The translations under genes and the position numbers were made by a program. DNA of 64,000 nucleotides from Fen-1254 sp963769605 (GTDB taxonomy: Bacteria > Bacteroidota > Ignavibacteria > UBA10030), in assembly GCA_963769605.1 (NCBI GenBank), contig CAVYML010000009.1, forward strand, positions 1,612,001-1,676,000. The letters run 5' to 3'. Of this stretch, positions 1 to 8,406 are shown piece after piece (the first letter of the stretch is position 1; each line of letters starts with the position of its first letter). The notes under the pieces are model-generated. The model did no database searches. It had not been told where the DNA came from and saw nothing but the letters and a program-made list of their open reading frames with translations.

Positions 1-138
1 AGCTTGGAAGGTTATCGCCCGCCAAAAGATAAAGCATGGCGGGCAAGTTGCCGCCGCTCAATGCCCATCCGTTAGGCTTCCGTAACTATGATTAAATTTC
101 GATCACCTTATCTTTATCAATAAAAAGAAAATTTAACT
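1..138. other. Left-edge noncoding stretch with inverted repeat and attC-like core
   Basis: No gene is visible. Positions 17-23 (gcccgcc) and 38-44 (ggcgggc) form a perfect 7-bp inverted repeat. Positions 71-77 read GTTAGGC, which matches the GTTRRRY core at the 3' end of integron attC sites, and a gene starts 60 bases later as it would in a cassette. The matching RYYYAAC core would have to lie left of the window, and the visible left arm pairs poorly with the right arm. An attC site is therefore only a possibility. Confidence 0.3.
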
Positions 139-774
139 ATGCTCTTAAAAACCATGCTTTTCTTTTTTGTAATTACTATTTTCGCCTCAGCGTGCTATTT
201 CTTTCTCACCTCTTTTTTGCAGCGAAAATCATTTCGATTTACTCTGATCACATTTCTTTTGAGCCTGGCTATATATGTCAGCCTCTTCTTTGTCAGACCA
301 GTCAGCGTCTACCTCTCTGATACTTTTATGCTGTTCTCTGCAGCTTCCTTCTGCGTCCTTATTGGAAGAGGAGTCAAAACTGTTCCATCGATTGTATCAT
401 TTTCCATCGCAGGCTCGATAGCAGATATCGTCTCCTTCAATTGGGGACCAACTCACTATTTTATGAAGGCAGCGGAACAACTTAACCCTGCCTCACTATT
501 GAACCTTATGGCCTTTTCCATAGTTTTGAAGGGAAGTATTTGTCCCATTGTCGGTCTGGGCGATTTTATTTTCATCGGCATATATTTTATAGCTCTTCGC
601 CAAATTGGCGCCGGCTCTTGGGCGCAATTCATCATCCCTACAGCGGGTCTTCTTGGTGCTTTAATTGTGGGTGTATTGGTGGGAGGAATCTACGCCATTC
701 CGTTTATGGCGGCTGTCGTTATCGGTTATCTATTTTTCAGTCATCGTCTATCTCCACGAGCCCAGCCATGTTAA
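139..774 (+). CDS. Multi-pass membrane protein with GLGD motif; presenilin/SPP-like aspartyl protease candidate
   Basis: A 211-residue protein made almost entirely of hydrophobic segments, about seven or eight (roughly 4-26, 35-52, 58-77, 81-100, 118-132, 136-155, 165-185, 186-200). Residues 139-142 are GLGD followed by FIF, the signature of family A22 GxGD intramembrane aspartyl proteases (presenilin, signal peptide peptidase). A second acid, Asp96 in an SIAD context, lies in an earlier membrane segment, where these enzymes carry their first catalytic Asp. An IPF stretch at 187-189 sits where family members have the PAL motif. The prepilin-peptidase GxGD context does not match. The protein is shorter than typical A22 enzymes and lacks the usual Tyr before the first Asp, so activity is inference. 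The ATG is preceded only by an A-rich, weak ribosome site. The next gene also looks like a membrane protease. Confidence 0.5.
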   Translation: MLLKTMLFFFVITIFASACYFFLTSFLQRKSFRFTLITFLLSLAIYVSLFFVRPVSVYLSDTFMLFSAASFCVLIGRGVKTVPSIVSFSIAGSIADIVSFNWGPTHYFMKAAEQLNPASLLNLMAFSIVLKGSICPIVGLGDFIFIGIYFIALRQIGAGSWAQFIIPTAGLLGALIVGVLVGGIYAIPFMAAVVIGYLFFSHRLSPRAQPC

Positions 775-831
775 TGAAATTCCAACCGAAAACGGTTGAT
801 ATAATTCAAAATAATGATGAGGAATGAGAGT

Positions 832-1398
832 ATGAAAATAGATTTCCGGCAATTGACAATCACATCGATTATTTTTGGTTTCCTGCTTATACCAATTCAT
901 GAGTCGGGGCATGTCATATGTGATTGGATTACCGGCCACCCAGCTTCAATGTCATACGCCCGAGATTATTTGCTTTCTGGCGGCAATACTCCTTTTCTTG
1001 GACTTCTCGGAGGACCGTTGCTGCCGTTGATGTTGTCTATCGTTTCTGTCGTGTTCATTTACAGACGGACGAGAGTATCATTCTTCTATCCTATTGCAAT
1101 TCTTGGATCATTTGAAAGACTGGTTCTATATTTATCAGGCATGCTTCCAAGTGATGAAAAAAGTCTCGCAGTGATGGTTGGATGGAATATACATGCGTTC
1201 AAATATATCTTTCTTTGTATAGAGGTGTCGTTGTTATTGTTAATCATAATTTCATTGATTAGGTATAAGGTGGGCTTTATACAAGCAATCCTTGTTTTTG
1301 TCATACCACTATTATCCTTTGTCGTTTGTGCCTCATTAGGCGTATTTGTAGTTGAACGCTATATATTTCCCGTCCAATTTAAAATTCAGTTCGGTTAA
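832..1398 (+). CDS. Membrane protein with HESGH zinc-protease motif (M50-like)
   Basis: A 188-residue integral membrane protein. The first hydrophobic helix ends in HESGH (residues 23-27), the HExxH motif of zinc metallopeptidases placed at a membrane segment as in M50 site-2-type proteases. A Gly-Gly-Pro-Leu-Leu segment near residues 65-70 resembles the loop following the active-site helix in M50-like proteins. I see no clear NPDG/LDG second motif for the third zinc ligand, so it may be a divergent member or a non-protease relative. I chose the ATG at 832 because GAGGAATGAGAG lies directly upstream; an in-frame ATG at 814 would add six residues. It starts 57 bases after the GLGD protein and is likely co-transcribed with it. 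The substrate is unknown. Confidence 0.5.
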   Translation: MKIDFRQLTITSIIFGFLLIPIHESGHVICDWITGHPASMSYARDYLLSGGNTPFLGLLGGPLLPLMLSIVSVVFIYRRTRVSFFYPIAILGSFERLVLYLSGMLPSDEKSLAVMVGWNIHAFKYIFLCIEVSLLLLIIISLIRYKVGFIQAILVFVIPLLSFVVCASLGVFVVERYIFPVQFKIQFG

Positions 1399-1601
1399 GA
1401 ATATTGAAAAATGGAAACAAATTGTCTACATTAAATGAGTAGATATTCCGGTATGGACAATGATGAAAACAAGAAGACGATGCAATCAAGATGTGCATTC
1501 CGACATTTTTTTGGATTCAAACATGCATTATTTGTTGTATATGTGTTGCACGATAAATCAAAGTATCCATTAATATATTGATATATAATAAGTTGCCGTC
1601 T

Positions 1602-1673
<72 letters not shown>

Positions 1674-1677
1674 CTAA

Positions 1678-1926
1678 GAATTGCAAATTTAAGATTGCAA
1701 ATTGCAGATTGAAGAAAAAAGTTAAATCTGGGACTGAATAACATGTAATTTCAGAATGCAGATTTAAGATTGCAGATTGCAAATTGAAGAAAATAAGTTA
1801 AATCTGGGACTGAATATCTTGTAATTTCAGAATGCAGATTTAAGATTGCAGAATGAAGAAAATAAGTTAAATCTGGAACTAAATAGCGTATAATTTCAGA
1901 TTACAGATTGTAGATTGTAGATTTCA
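1678..1926 (+). repeat. Short AT-rich tandem repeat after tRNA-Gly
   Basis: The phrase gttaaatctggractraata begins at 1721, 1797 and 1866, giving periods of 76 and 69 bases. Each unit also holds a word like gcagatttaagattgcag followed by gaagaaaa. The third copy is shorter and more diverged. No reading frame is conserved across the units. The words attgcaaattgcagattg are related to the AT-rich spacer near 16.9 kb. Confidence 0.85.
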
Positions 1927-1968
1927 GCTTGTTCCATTCACTCAATGACACTTATCCTGTAGTTATCG

Positions 1969-3855
1969 ATGCCAACGCCCCCGGGTCCTGTTATTATCAC
2001 CGCCAAAGAACTTTCCGTTCATTACGGAGCACAGGTCGTTTTAAAAAACGCGACAATGACCATCCATCAGGGCGAACGTGTCGGCCTTATCGGGAATAAC
2101 GGTTCAGGCAAAACGACTCTCCTGAAAATTATCGCCGGGCTTATGGAACCGGACAGTGGAACCGTCACACGGCGCAGGGATATTCTCATCGGTTATCTGC
2201 CTCAAAACTTTCAACTTGACCCGACAAAATCTGTCTACGAAAACATCGAAGACGGCGCACACGATGTCAAAGAATTGCTGGCGGAATACGAACGCCTTCC
2301 GGCCGCGTCGAACAAACGTCATCTGGTAGAAGAACAAATTCATCACCGGGACGGATGGAACCTGGAGAACCGGATCGAAACAGCGATGCATTCGCTGAAC
2401 GTTCCCGAAAAAAGCCGTTCCATTGATACACTCTCTGGAGGCGAAAGACGGCGTGTTGCGTTGTGCCGTGCCATGATTTCCCGACCCGATTTTCTCATTC
2501 TGGATGAACCGACAAACCATCTTGATACTGAATCGATTGAATGGATAGAGGAATTTTTGTCCGGCTATCCGGGTGCGTGCCTCTTTGTTACGCACGACCG
2601 CTATTTTCTTGATTTGCTTGCAACGCGCATTATTGAACTGTCCGGCGGGGAATGCTATTCACACGACGGTTCCTACAGCGATTTTCTCCTCGATAAGGCG
2701 GATCGTCAGGCGCAGATGGAAACCGAAGAGCATAAACGAAATATGTTTCTGCGTCGGGAACTTGCCTGGGTAAGACGCGGAGCGCGAGCGCGGAGGACGA
2801 AAGCAAAAAGCAGATTGAAAGCATATTTTGAAGCAGCAGACAGGGAAGGATTTGAACCGGAGCCGGATGTCGATCTCATTCTTCCGCCGCCGCCCGTACT
2901 AGGAGCAACCGTGTTGAATTTTAAAGCACTCGGCATGACTGCGGGCGGGAAAAAACTATTTGAAGGACTGAATTTTAATTTCGAGCGGAAACGAAAACTC
3001 GGTATTATCGGACGCAATGGCCTCGGAAAGACGACCCTGCTGAGAATTATTCTCGGAGAGATGCAGGCTGCCTCAGGAGAAATTGAGATCGGCGAACGGA
3101 CGCTCTTCAACTATATCGATCAATCGCGTGTAGCGCTGAATGACCAAAATACTGTCATGCAGGAACTTGGCGAGGGACGCGAATGGGTGATGTTCGGCGA
3201 GGAGCGTATGAAAGTGTGGACCTATCTGCGGAGATTTCTTTTTGCAGACGACCGGATGAATACAAAAGTAAGAGAACTTTCCGGCGGAGAACGGAGCCGT
3301 CTCCTTCTTGCCAAAGTGCTGAAGAACGGGGGTAATTTTCTCATCTTAGACGAACCGACAAACGATCTCGATCTTGCAACACTGCGTATTCTGGAAGAAG
3401 CGCTGATCACTTTTGAAGGCTGTGTCATCGTCGTCAGCCACGACCGATATTTCTTGAACCGCGTCTGCAGCGGCATCCTTGCCTTCGAAGGAAACGGGGA
3501 AATATATTTTAGCGAGGGAGATTACGATTATTATTTAGAGAAACGAAATCTCCGTTTGGCGAAAACAGAGAACGGTAAAGCATCGGTTCAGAAGAAACAG
3601 GAACCGCACGTCAAAATACAATCAAAGAAATTGAGCTGGAAAGAATCAAAAGAACTTGAAGGACTAGAACAGGAGATTACAAAAGCCGAGGAGAATGCCG
3701 CCCGGCTGGAGGCAATTTTTTCCTCTCCGGATTTTTACGACCGTTATGGAAACGATATCATCTCCCTGACCAATGACCTTCATGATGCAAAAGCGTCTGT
3801 CGACCGCCTCTATCACCGCTGGCATGAACTGGAAGAGAAAAAGAATATGCAGTAG
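1969..3855 (+). CDS. uup: ABC-F family ATPase, Uup-like
   Basis: A 628-residue soluble protein with two ABC ATPase domains in tandem and no membrane segments. Domain 1 has Walker A GNNGSGKTT near residue 42, signature LSGGERRR and Walker B LDEPTNHLD. Domain 2 has GRNGLGKTT near residue 346, signature LSGGERSR and LDEPTNDLD. Both have the switch His in a SHD/THD context. A charged inter-domain linker lies around 245-295, and a Lys/Glu-rich predicted coiled coil fills the last 75 residues. That tail and the length match Uup rather than EttA. ABC-F proteins act on the ribosome or, for Uup, also on branched DNA intermediates; which applies here cannot be told. It stands alone, between the tandem repeat and the convergent bat operon. 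Confidence 0.9.
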   Translation: MPTPPGPVIITAKELSVHYGAQVVLKNATMTIHQGERVGLIGNNGSGKTTLLKIIAGLMEPDSGTVTRRRDILIGYLPQNFQLDPTKSVYENIEDGAHDVKELLAEYERLPAASNKRHLVEEQIHHRDGWNLENRIETAMHSLNVPEKSRSIDTLSGGERRRVALCRAMISRPDFLILDEPTNHLDTESIEWIEEFLSGYPGACLFVTHDRYFLDLLATRIIELSGGECYSHDGSYSDFLLDKADRQAQMETEEHKRNMFLRRELAWVRRGARARRTKAKSRLKAYFEAADREGFEPEPDVDLILPPPPVLGATVLNFKALGMTAGGKKLFEGLNFNFERKRKLGIIGRNGLGKTTLLRIILGEMQAASGEIEIGERTLFNYIDQSRVALNDQNTVMQELGEGREWVMFGEERMKVWTYLRRFLFADDRMNTKVRELSGGERSRLLLAKVLKNGGNFLILDEPTNDLDLATLRILEEALITFEGCVIVVSHDRYFLNRVCSGILAFEGNGEIYFSEGDYDYYLEKRNLRLAKTENGKASVQKKQEPHVKIQSKKLSWKESKELEGLEQEITKAEENAARLEAIFSSPDFYDRYGNDIISLTNDLHDAKASVDRLYHRWHELEEKKNMQ

Positions 3856-3907
3856 AAAGTGAAGAGTGAATAAACAGGTATCGTTTCCAGTTTACCATGT
3901 ACTGCTC

Positions 3908-4681
3908 TTATATCTTTTCGCATTGCGCAGCTTCAATCCATCCTACCTTGCCGTCTGCGAGAGTGATCTTGACCCAGCCGGCAACGGCATCGGTCATTTT
4001 CACTTTTAATCCTTCATGAATGACAAATGCATCGACGCTTTTGGCGTCAGGAGAAGATTTTGCAGTAACGGTTTGTCCCGTAATGATCGAATCGTTGCTT
4101 GTCGTATCCTGCAGAGATTGAATGCCCATCAGCACCCCCCAGACACAGATGCACACAAAGGAACAGATCATGAGGATACGCGCGGCACGTAGAACGCCCG
4201 AACGCACGACGACCGATAGAATGGCAAGTGAAACAAAAAATAAAATCCAGAAAAGAAGAAACAAGACTTTAACGGTTTCGGCAGATAACAGCGATCCGAC
4301 GGCGCGCATCCATTGAACGAAAAAAATTTCCGGAACAGGTTCAATCCGGTCGATGGTCTTGAACGAAAGAAGCCGGAGGTTATGTTCGATGTCCGGGTCA
4401 TGGGGCCTCAGCCTGGCGGCGCGTTCATACGCAAGGATGGCCTGCGCAAGCTGTTCGAGGCGATATCGGGAATTTCCGAGATTAAAATAAACACCGGCGC
4501 TCCGGTATCCCTGATTGATGATGCTGTCGTACAGCGCCGCCGCTCCGCGGTAATCTCCGGCACGGTAAAGCACATTACCCTGTTCGAACAATTGCTCCGG
4601 TGTTTGTGCAAAGATGTGCGCAGACAATGCACCGCTCAAAAACAGAATAAACAAAAAAGCCGGGCGATTGAAATTCTTCAT
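3908..4681 (-). CDS. batE: BatE: TPR protein with C-terminal SH3-like domain
   Basis: 257 residues. An N-terminal signal or anchor (about 8-25, ending ...HIFAQ) is followed by TPR repeats (about 30-105, with YFNLGNSRYRL and AILAYERAARLRP helices), two adjacent hydrophobic helices (about 140-185) and a C-terminal bacterial SH3-like segment (GLKVKMTD..GWVKITLADGKVGWI). This is the BatE layout of Bacteroidota aerotolerance operons. It would sit in the inner membrane with the TPR and SH3 parts in the periplasm. Its ATG overlaps the batD stop by four bases (ATGA), so translation is probably coupled. It is the last gene of the moxR-bat operon. Confidence 0.85.
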   Translation of the reverse strand: MKNFNRPAFLFILFLSGALSAHIFAQTPEQLFEQGNVLYRAGDYRGAAALYDSIINQGYRSAGVYFNLGNSRYRLEQLAQAILAYERAARLRPHDPDIEHNLRLLSFKTIDRIEPVPEIFFVQWMRAVGSLLSAETVKVLFLLFWILFFVSLAILSVVVRSGVLRAARILMICSFVCICVWGVLMGIQSLQDTTSNDSIITGQTVTAKSSPDAKSVDAFVIHEGLKVKMTDAVAGWVKITLADGKVGWIEAAQCEKI

Positions 4682-6522
4682 GACCGTTTTTCTTCCTTCG
4701 ATCGTTTACGGAAGGTCGATTCAATTCCCTGAATGGCTTCAGCCGCGGCATCGATGAGTTCTTTTCGCGCTTCCGCCGTATCGGCGCCGGGAGCATAGCG
4801 TGCAAATTCCGCCCGCTCCATGCAGAACTTCAATTTTTCCCGAACTCCGGCCGTGACGTTGTGTTCCTGAAGCTGCAAGAGCGCCCGTTCCAGAGAAAAA
4901 TGAGCCTTCGGTGTGCGCAGTTTATGTTCGAGATATTCGGAAAGAGCTTTGAGCACCTCTTCATTATAACTTTGCGGATTTCTCTGCTGAAGCAGGACGC
5001 GCGCTTTTTTCAACCGTTTGTTTACTTCGCGTCCGGCAGTTTCAAAAAGCAGCTTCGGCATATCGCCGTAAATTTTTTCCATTCTCTTTCGATACACCCA
5101 TGCACCGATAAATCCTAAAGGAGGCAGCAGCAGTCCGATTAAAAACCAGATATGAAATGTCGCATCACCGGCTTGCTGCACGGAACCGAGTGTAAGTTTT
5201 ATGTACCGAATATCTTCGCCGAGAACACGAACATCTTCCTTGTCCGTTAAATTTGCCGACCCGGCTGAAGAAAAGTCTTTTCCCGGCTCGATTGTAAATT
5301 CAAAGCGGGGAGAACGGAGGGAAACATATTCCCGGCGTTCGAGATCGTAGTAAGAAAAGATCATCGGTTCGACAGCACGTTGTCCCTGATTACGGGGAAT
5401 GAGAAGGTATTCCGCAGTTTTAGTCCCGTGAATAATGCCGCCGTCTCTTTGTACATCTTCTGCAATTTTCGGTTCGTACGATTCGATATCCGCCGGCAAT
5501 TGCGGTTTCGGTATGGTGACCAGTTTGATATTGCCTGTTCCGGAGATTGCAAGTTTGAGCGTGATAGCATCCCCTGCTTTAACGGTTTTTTTGTCCGCGC
5601 TTGCCGAGAAGGTAAAATGTCCGATTGCACCGGAAAATCCTGAAGGAGCATTCGCGGGAATCGGATCCACAGTGATGTTCAACGGATTCGATTTAAAATT
5701 CATATTAACCGTCTGTACCTGCTGGAAAAACGGATCGTTGAAAAAGGAATCGAACGGATCGTTGGAGCGGCGTTTCGACTGCATTTGCACGGAACAACTA
5801 ACCTCGAGCGGAGCGATCTTGAGTTGTCCCGCTTGCGTTGCAAAGAGCGCTGTTTTTTTCATCGTCACAACGCGGTATTGTTTTCCGTTGATGGTCTCGT
5901 TCGACATCACCGGCTGCTTCGGCATATCAAAATCTTCGCTCCAGAATCCTTCGAATGTAGGAGCTTTTGCCAGATCGTACCCGGCGACGGAAAGACGCGT
6001 AAACAATCGAAAGGTAACCGTCAGTTGTTCTCCCAGACGGACTCGCTCTTTATCTGCATAGGCTTTGATAAACAAATTATCGCCGACGCTGGCGCTGCTG
6101 ACCTCTTCCTGCTTTTTCTGCGACTGCTGCGGTTTGCCCTGTGTTACTTCCACGCTCAGCGGTTCCGTCTTGAGTGTTTTTCCTTTATACTCAATCGTTG
6201 CCGGCTCGATTGTAAATTTTCCGGTTTGCCGCGCATAGAGCATGTAGACATAAGATACGGATCCGGACATTTGTCCATTGATCCACTGCATGTTGGTTGA
6301 TTGATTGGGACCCGATGTTACGATAAACGGGACAAAACTCGGCGCCCTTAAATTTTTAACTCCGTTCACATCGCTCCCGGAGACTGTAAATGTCACTTGA
6401 AATTGTTCTCCCGCTGCAACTTTGTTTTGACCGACAGATGCGGTAAACGTCCCGTCCTGCGCGCAAAGCGGCAGCGATGCCGTTAATGATATAAAGACTA
6501 TATATATAATTGAGCGTTTCAT
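4678..6522 (-). CDS. batD: BatD: aerotolerance-associated membrane protein
   Basis: 614 residues. A signal peptide (about 1-21, ending LCAQ) is followed by a long beta-rich periplasmic region typical of BatD, with repeated Ig-like blocks (about 25-130, 145-270, 300-420). One membrane helix lies near 460-480 (IWFLIGLLLPPLGFIGAWV), and a helical cytoplasmic tail follows. BatD is the large periplasmic partner of the VWA proteins BatA and BatB. The exact biochemical function is not established; loss in Bacteroides and Leptospira work has been linked to oxidative stress phenotypes with mixed results. A 145-base repeat-rich spacer separates it from batBC upstream. Confidence 0.88.
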   Translation of the reverse strand: MKRSIIYIVFISLTASLPLCAQDGTFTASVGQNKVAAGEQFQVTFTVSGSDVNGVKNLRAPSFVPFIVTSGPNQSTNMQWINGQMSGSVSYVYMLYARQTGKFTIEPATIEYKGKTLKTEPLSVEVTQGKPQQSQKKQEEVSSASVGDNLFIKAYADKERVRLGEQLTVTFRLFTRLSVAGYDLAKAPTFEGFWSEDFDMPKQPVMSNETINGKQYRVVTMKKTALFATQAGQLKIAPLEVSCSVQMQSKRRSNDPFDSFFNDPFFQQVQTVNMNFKSNPLNITVDPIPANAPSGFSGAIGHFTFSASADKKTVKAGDAITLKLAISGTGNIKLVTIPKPQLPADIESYEPKIAEDVQRDGGIIHGTKTAEYLLIPRNQGQRAVEPMIFSYYDLERREYVSLRSPRFEFTIEPGKDFSSAGSANLTDKEDVRVLGEDIRYIKLTLGSVQQAGDATFHIWFLIGLLLPPLGFIGAWVYRKRMEKIYGDMPKLLFETAGREVNKRLKKARVLLQQRNPQSYNEEVLKALSEYLEHKLRTPKAHFSLERALLQLQEHNVTAGVREKLKFCMERAEFARYAPGADTAEARKELIDAAAEAIQGIESTFRKRSKEEKRS

Positions 6523-6564
6523 TTCAAATGCAAGCTGCTCTTTGCCATTTACTGTTTTTTATTT

Positions 6565-6662
6565 CTTTGGCTCTGCATTACTAAGAACTTAGAACTACGC
6601 ACTACGAACTTTCTCTTTTTACCATTCACTGTTTACCATTCACCGTTCACAATTCACCATAT
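6565..6662 (-). repeat. Intergenic word-repeat spacer between batBC and batD
   Basis: Read on the minus (transcribed) strand, this spacer holds two repeat families seen elsewhere in the window: GTTCTAAGTTCTTAG-type words (6581-6610) and GGTGAACGGTGAATGGTAAAC-like words (6620-6660). No promoter or terminator stands out. Confidence 0.7.
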
Positions 6663-6667
6663 TAAAG

Positions 6668-8398
6668 TTACCAATCCTTTTCCACTTTAACATGAACCGC
6701 TTCCCGTTTGCGCAGGGTTTTTTGAATTTCTTTTTCGTCGTTCTTCATCTGGTCAAGAATTCGATCCGCCTCTTCTTTGGGCATTTGATTTTTTTTCTGA
6801 ATCTGCGGCTGTGTTTGATCCTGTTTTGCCTGATTTTGCTGGTTTTGCTGCTGGTTTTGTTGATCCCGCTGGTTTTTCTGATTCTGCTTTTGATCCTGAT
6901 TCTTGTTCTTGTCTTTTTTATCGTCTTTGTTTTTATTGTTTTGCTGATCTTTTAATTTGGCCTGCGCCATCAACAAATTATACCGGGCTTCGTCATCTTT
7001 CGGATTCAAACGAAGCGATTTCTTATATGCACCGACCGCATCCTGATATCGATTTTGCTGGTAGAGAGTGTTTCCAAGATTATAAAACGACTGTGCTTGT
7101 TCACGCGTGTCGGTCATTCCGGGAACGGAATTCCCGTATTCACGCGCCGATTCGTCGTACCGCTTCTCTTTGTAATATGCATCACCGAGATTGAAATGTG
7201 CTTCTTTCGATTTGCTGTCTTTCTCAAGCGCTTTTTTATAACCGACTTCGGCGTCTTCATATTTTCCTTTTTCATACGCATCGTTTCCATCTTTAACCAG
7301 AGCATGAACGCTCTGTGAACGGACAGGAGATGCGGTGCACATCAAAAGAAGAACCGCCGTAAAACCGGGAATGAATCTTTTTAAACGGGCAAATATTTTT
7401 CCACGTCGTTTTGAAAGAAGCAGATCGATGATGATCAGCAGAATTGCAAAGCCCAGCGGATATTGATAGCGGGACTCGTACCCGGCCACCTGTTTCGAGC
7501 CGAACTGGACTTTCTGCAGAGAGCCGAGTTCTTTGAAAATATCGTCAATCTCATTACCCGCACTCGTTCCGCGATGATATGTCCCGCCGGACGATGATGC
7601 TATCTGCTGAAGCATGCTTTCATCCAGCTTTGTAAGCACGATATTGCCGGACTGATCGTGCTTGTAATCCGTCCGGTTTCCGTTTTGATCGTAAACCGGA
7701 ATCGGTCCTCCTTCCGGAGTTCCCATACCAACCGCGTAGACACGAACCCCTGCTTTTTTTGCATCTTCTACTGCTCCAAGAACATCACCCTCCGTATTTT
7801 CGCCGTCGGAAACAACGACAATTGCTTTTTGCGTCGGCGCATCCTGAGTGAATGATTTCAACGAAAGCTCGATGCCGCTGCCGATCATGGTTCCTGGTAC
7901 AGGCACAGCATCCACATCGATGGCGGAAAGAAAAAGATCGGCCGCCGAGTAATCGGATGTGAGAGGGAACTGCACAAACGCTTCGCCGGCAAAAACGATT
8001 AAGCCGACACGGTCACCTGCAAGTTTTTTCAACAAATCGGAAATATCCCGTTTTGCTTTTTCCAGACGGCTCGGGCGGATATCCTCGCATTTCATACTGA
8101 GTGATACGTCCAGCACGACAAACAGATCGATACCTTCCCGCTTCACTTCTTCAAGGCGCGTCCCCACCAGCGGGTTGGCGAGAGCAAGCAATATACCGGC
8201 GATAATCAGCAGCACGATCGCCTGCTTGACGATGGTTTTTGCCAGGCTTGCCGCCGGAGCCATCTGTAAAAACAACTCTTCGCCGATAAAGAGGTGCATC
8301 TGCTTTTTCTGCCATCGGTTTAAAAAGGTAAAACCGGCCGCAAACAGAGGTATGACAAACAAACACCAAAGATATTCCGGATGTTCAAATCTCAGCAT
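6668..8398 (-). CDS. batB: BatB-BatC fusion: VWA domain plus TPR and Gln/Asn/Lys-rich tail
   Basis: 576 residues. Two N-terminal membrane helices (about 8-25 and 57-75) precede a von Willebrand A domain (about 88-290) with an intact MIDAS DVSLS motif and a later TxxSDGEN-type loop. A third membrane helix follows (about 310-330), then a second hydrophobic helix (about 340-362), and TPR repeats (about 365-480) of the BatC type. The tail is extremely rich in Gln, Asn, Lys and Asp. BatB and BatC are separate genes in some Bacteroidota; here they are one frame. The stop lies in the repeat-rich spacer, and the start is eight bases after the batA stop. Likely an inner-membrane protein with a periplasmic TPR part. 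Confidence 0.88.
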   Translation of the reverse strand: MLRFEHPEYLWCLFVIPLFAAGFTFLNRWQKKQMHLFIGEELFLQMAPAASLAKTIVKQAIVLLIIAGILLALANPLVGTRLEEVKREGIDLFVVLDVSLSMKCEDIRPSRLEKAKRDISDLLKKLAGDRVGLIVFAGEAFVQFPLTSDYSAADLFLSAIDVDAVPVPGTMIGSGIELSLKSFTQDAPTQKAIVVVSDGENTEGDVLGAVEDAKKAGVRVYAVGMGTPEGGPIPVYDQNGNRTDYKHDQSGNIVLTKLDESMLQQIASSSGGTYHRGTSAGNEIDDIFKELGSLQKVQFGSKQVAGYESRYQYPLGFAILLIIIDLLLSKRRGKIFARLKRFIPGFTAVLLLMCTASPVRSQSVHALVKDGNDAYEKGKYEDAEVGYKKALEKDSKSKEAHFNLGDAYYKEKRYDESAREYGNSVPGMTDTREQAQSFYNLGNTLYQQNRYQDAVGAYKKSLRLNPKDDEARYNLLMAQAKLKDQQNNKNKDDKKDKNKNQDQKQNQKNQRDQQNQQQNQQNQAKQDQTQPQIQKKNQMPKEEADRILDQMKNDEKEIQKTLRKREAVHVKVEKDW

Positions 8399-8406
8399 AA
8401 AAACTC

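Noticed and set aside
2104..2595. Long minus-strand frame inside the ABC-F gene
   Set aside because: It lies opposite conserved Walker motifs and has no family signature; a shadow of the real gene.
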